A stretch of DNA of 64,000 bases from CAVPOO01 sp963707015 (GTDB taxonomy: Bacteria; Pseudomonadota; Gammaproteobacteria; Thiohalobacterales; Thiohalobacteraceae), in assembly GCA_963707015.1 (NCBI GenBank), contig CAVPOO010000014.1, forward strand, positions 62,001-126,000. The letters run 5' to 3'. The notes under the pieces were generated by a model. The model had not been told where the DNA came from. It saw nothing but the letters and a program-made list of their open reading frames with translations, and made no database searches. Each line of letters starts with the position of its first letter. Within the stretch, counting starts at the first letter, position 1. Positions 62,894 to 64,000 of the stretch are shown here, piece after piece. Position numbers and translations under genes: made by a program.

Positions 62894-64000
62894 ATGTCAA
62901 GCAAAGTATCCGAAGCCGAGCCGGACAATGAGAACCTCGATCCGGTCTATATCAGTGAACAGCAGTTTGATCGGGCCGTGTGCCATATGAAGGGGCTGAA
63001 AAAGGGTCTGGTTGATTTTCTCAAGAAACCGAAACGCGTGAACATCGTTAACTTTCCGATCGAGCTCGACGATGGGTCGGTGGAAAGCTTTCAGGGTTGT
63101 CGGGTGGTTCACAACCGGGTATTCGGGCCCGGCAAGGGCGGTATGCGTTACCATCCCGACGTCACGATCGAGGAGGTGATCTCGCTTGCCAAGCTGATGA
63201 CCTGGAAATGCGCACTGGTCAACATTCCTTTTGGCGGCGCCAAGGGCGGCGTGGTCTGTGATCCGAAGAATCTGAGTGAAAGTGAATTGCGGCGCATTAC
63301 CCGGCGCTTTACATCCGAGTTGTTTGACGTCATTGGCCCGCACAAGGATATCCCGGCGCCTGATCTGTATACCAGTGAGCAGACCATGGCCTGGATATTC
63401 GATACCTACGATGTGCTGCACCCCGGCTACAACAATCGCCCCGTGGTGACCGGCAAGCCGCTGGAAATGGGCGGCTCGTATGGCCGTCACGAGGCGACGG
63501 GCAATGGCTGCGTCTATGCGACCAAACGCTTTCTGTCAAAGGCGCTCCTGCCCGAGCAGCAGGAAATCGCCGGTGCGCGTGTTGTCATTCAGGGCTTCGG
63601 CGATGTCGGATCCGTGGCGGCAGATGCCTTCTGCCGTGAGGGGGCGAAGATTGTAGCGATCAGCGACAGCCAGGGCGGTATTTACAAGGCAGACGGTCTG
63701 GATCCCGCCGTGGTCATGGACTTTAAGGCGGAACACGGCACGGTTGTGGGTATGGCCGATACGCTGACAATCACCAACGCGGAACTGCTGGAGCTCGAAT
63801 GCGATATCCTGGTGCCTGCGGCACTGGGTAATCAGATTCATGGCGGTAATGCCAACAGTATCAAGGCCAGATTGATTGTTGAGGCGGCGAATAATCCCAC
63901 CACGCCGCTGGCAGACGATATCCTGAATAAGAAAGGCATCTACGTGTTACCGGATATTCTCGCCAATGCGGGTGGCGTGACCGTGAGTTATTACGAATGG
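62894..64000 (+). CDS. Glu/Leu/Phe/Val dehydrogenase (glutamate dehydrogenase), 3' end outside the window
   Basis: The open frame runs from ATG 62894 to the window edge (369 codons, no stop). The substrate-binding glycine loop GPGKGGMRYHP and the catalytic-lysine block MTWKCALVNIPFGGAKGGV are at about residues 77-116. The NAD(P)-binding Rossmann motif ARVVIQGFGDVGSVAADAF is near 232-250; CDILVPAALGNQIHGGNA and VEAANNPTTPLADDIL follow. It interconverts 2-oxoglutarate and glutamate, or less likely branched-chain amino acids. The size and the N-terminal PVYISEQQFDRAV resemble short hexameric GDHs. The last 50-60 residues are missing. Confidence 0.95.
   Translation, partial: MSSKVSEAEPDNENLDPVYISEQQFDRAVCHMKGLKKGLVDFLKKPKRVNIVNFPIELDDGSVESFQGCRVVHNRVFGPGKGGMRYHPDVTIEEVISLAKLMTWKCALVNIPFGGAKGGVVCDPKNLSESELRRITRRFTSELFDVIGPHKDIPAPDLYTSEQTMAWIFDTYDVLHPGYNNRPVVTGKPLEMGGSYGRHEATGNGCVYATKRFLSKALLPEQQEIAGARVVIQGFGDVGSVAADAFCREGAKIVAISDSQGGIYKADGLDPAVVMDFKAEHGTVVGMADTLTITNAELLELECDILVPAALGNQIHGGNANSIKARLIVEAANNPTTPLADDILNKKGIYVLPDILANAGGVTVSYYEW

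Overview
The window is about 64 kb of GC-rich, gene-dense proteobacterial DNA. A CydB-type oxidase tail, NdvB-like glucan synthase, YhaO/YhaN-type nuclease pair, di-heme cytochrome c peroxidase, THEP1-type NTPase, many lipoproteins and a possible sulfur-globule-like protein suggest a gammaproteobacterium, perhaps a sulfur oxidiser. There is no rRNA, no tRNA I could recognise, and no phage, integron or CRISPR, so placement is an inference from gene content.

Layout. 0-9 kb: cydB tail, glycogen phosphorylase, small exported proteins, a 452-bp MITE-like element with 22-bp inverted ends, then an ABC1 kinase / DCC thiol oxidoreductase / SRPBCC unit. 9-26 kb: dinB, a frameshifted DUF3592 membrane protein, a GNAT acetyltransferase, NTPase, SbcCD-like pair, hypotheticals, YjbQ, a MacAB-like efflux operon and SixA. 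26-38 kb: the most interesting part. An eight-gene leftward operon (two CFA-synthase-like methyltransferases at its ends, with DUF2878, DUF1295, DUF6134, lipocalin, FAD oxidoreductase and DUF1365 between) is followed by a periplasmic glutathione peroxidase, a heptamer repeat block, a MerR-family regulator with a B12-binding domain, a FAS1 protein and a second lipocalin. 38-50 kb: cytochrome c peroxidase, M48 protease cluster, thiamine-binding protein, SagB-type double nitroreductase, cytochrome c lipoprotein. 50-64 kb: exported D-2-hydroxyacid dehydrogenase, M23-PKD peptidase, GMC oxidoreductase with Tat small subunit, NdvB-like glucan synthase beside a predicted outer-membrane barrel, aldo/keto reductase, MscS channel and a truncated glutamate dehydrogenase.

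Main interpretation. The MerR protein carries the W-x9-E-H and E-x-H-x-x-G signatures of CarH/LitR adenosylcobalamin photoreceptors. TGTACA boxes, several in pairs or triplets with an exact 11-bp period as expected of CarH-type direct repeats, lie in recognisable promoters of the regulator, the eight-gene lipid operon, the glutathione peroxidase, the FAS1 gene and, about 30 kb away, the ABC1-DCC-SRPBCC unit. I infer a light- (singlet-oxygen-) responsive envelope regulon making methylated, cyclopropane or furan fatty acids and coping with peroxides. The biochemistry of the operon's DUF proteins is not established.

Caution. Four genes show probable single-base frame disruptions (DUF3592 protein, macA-like C-terminus, a lipoprotein near 43.15 kb, and an A8 tract at the start of the 37.9-38.6 kb gene). 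In each, a sensible continuation exists in another frame, so indel errors in the assembly are a serious alternative to real decay.
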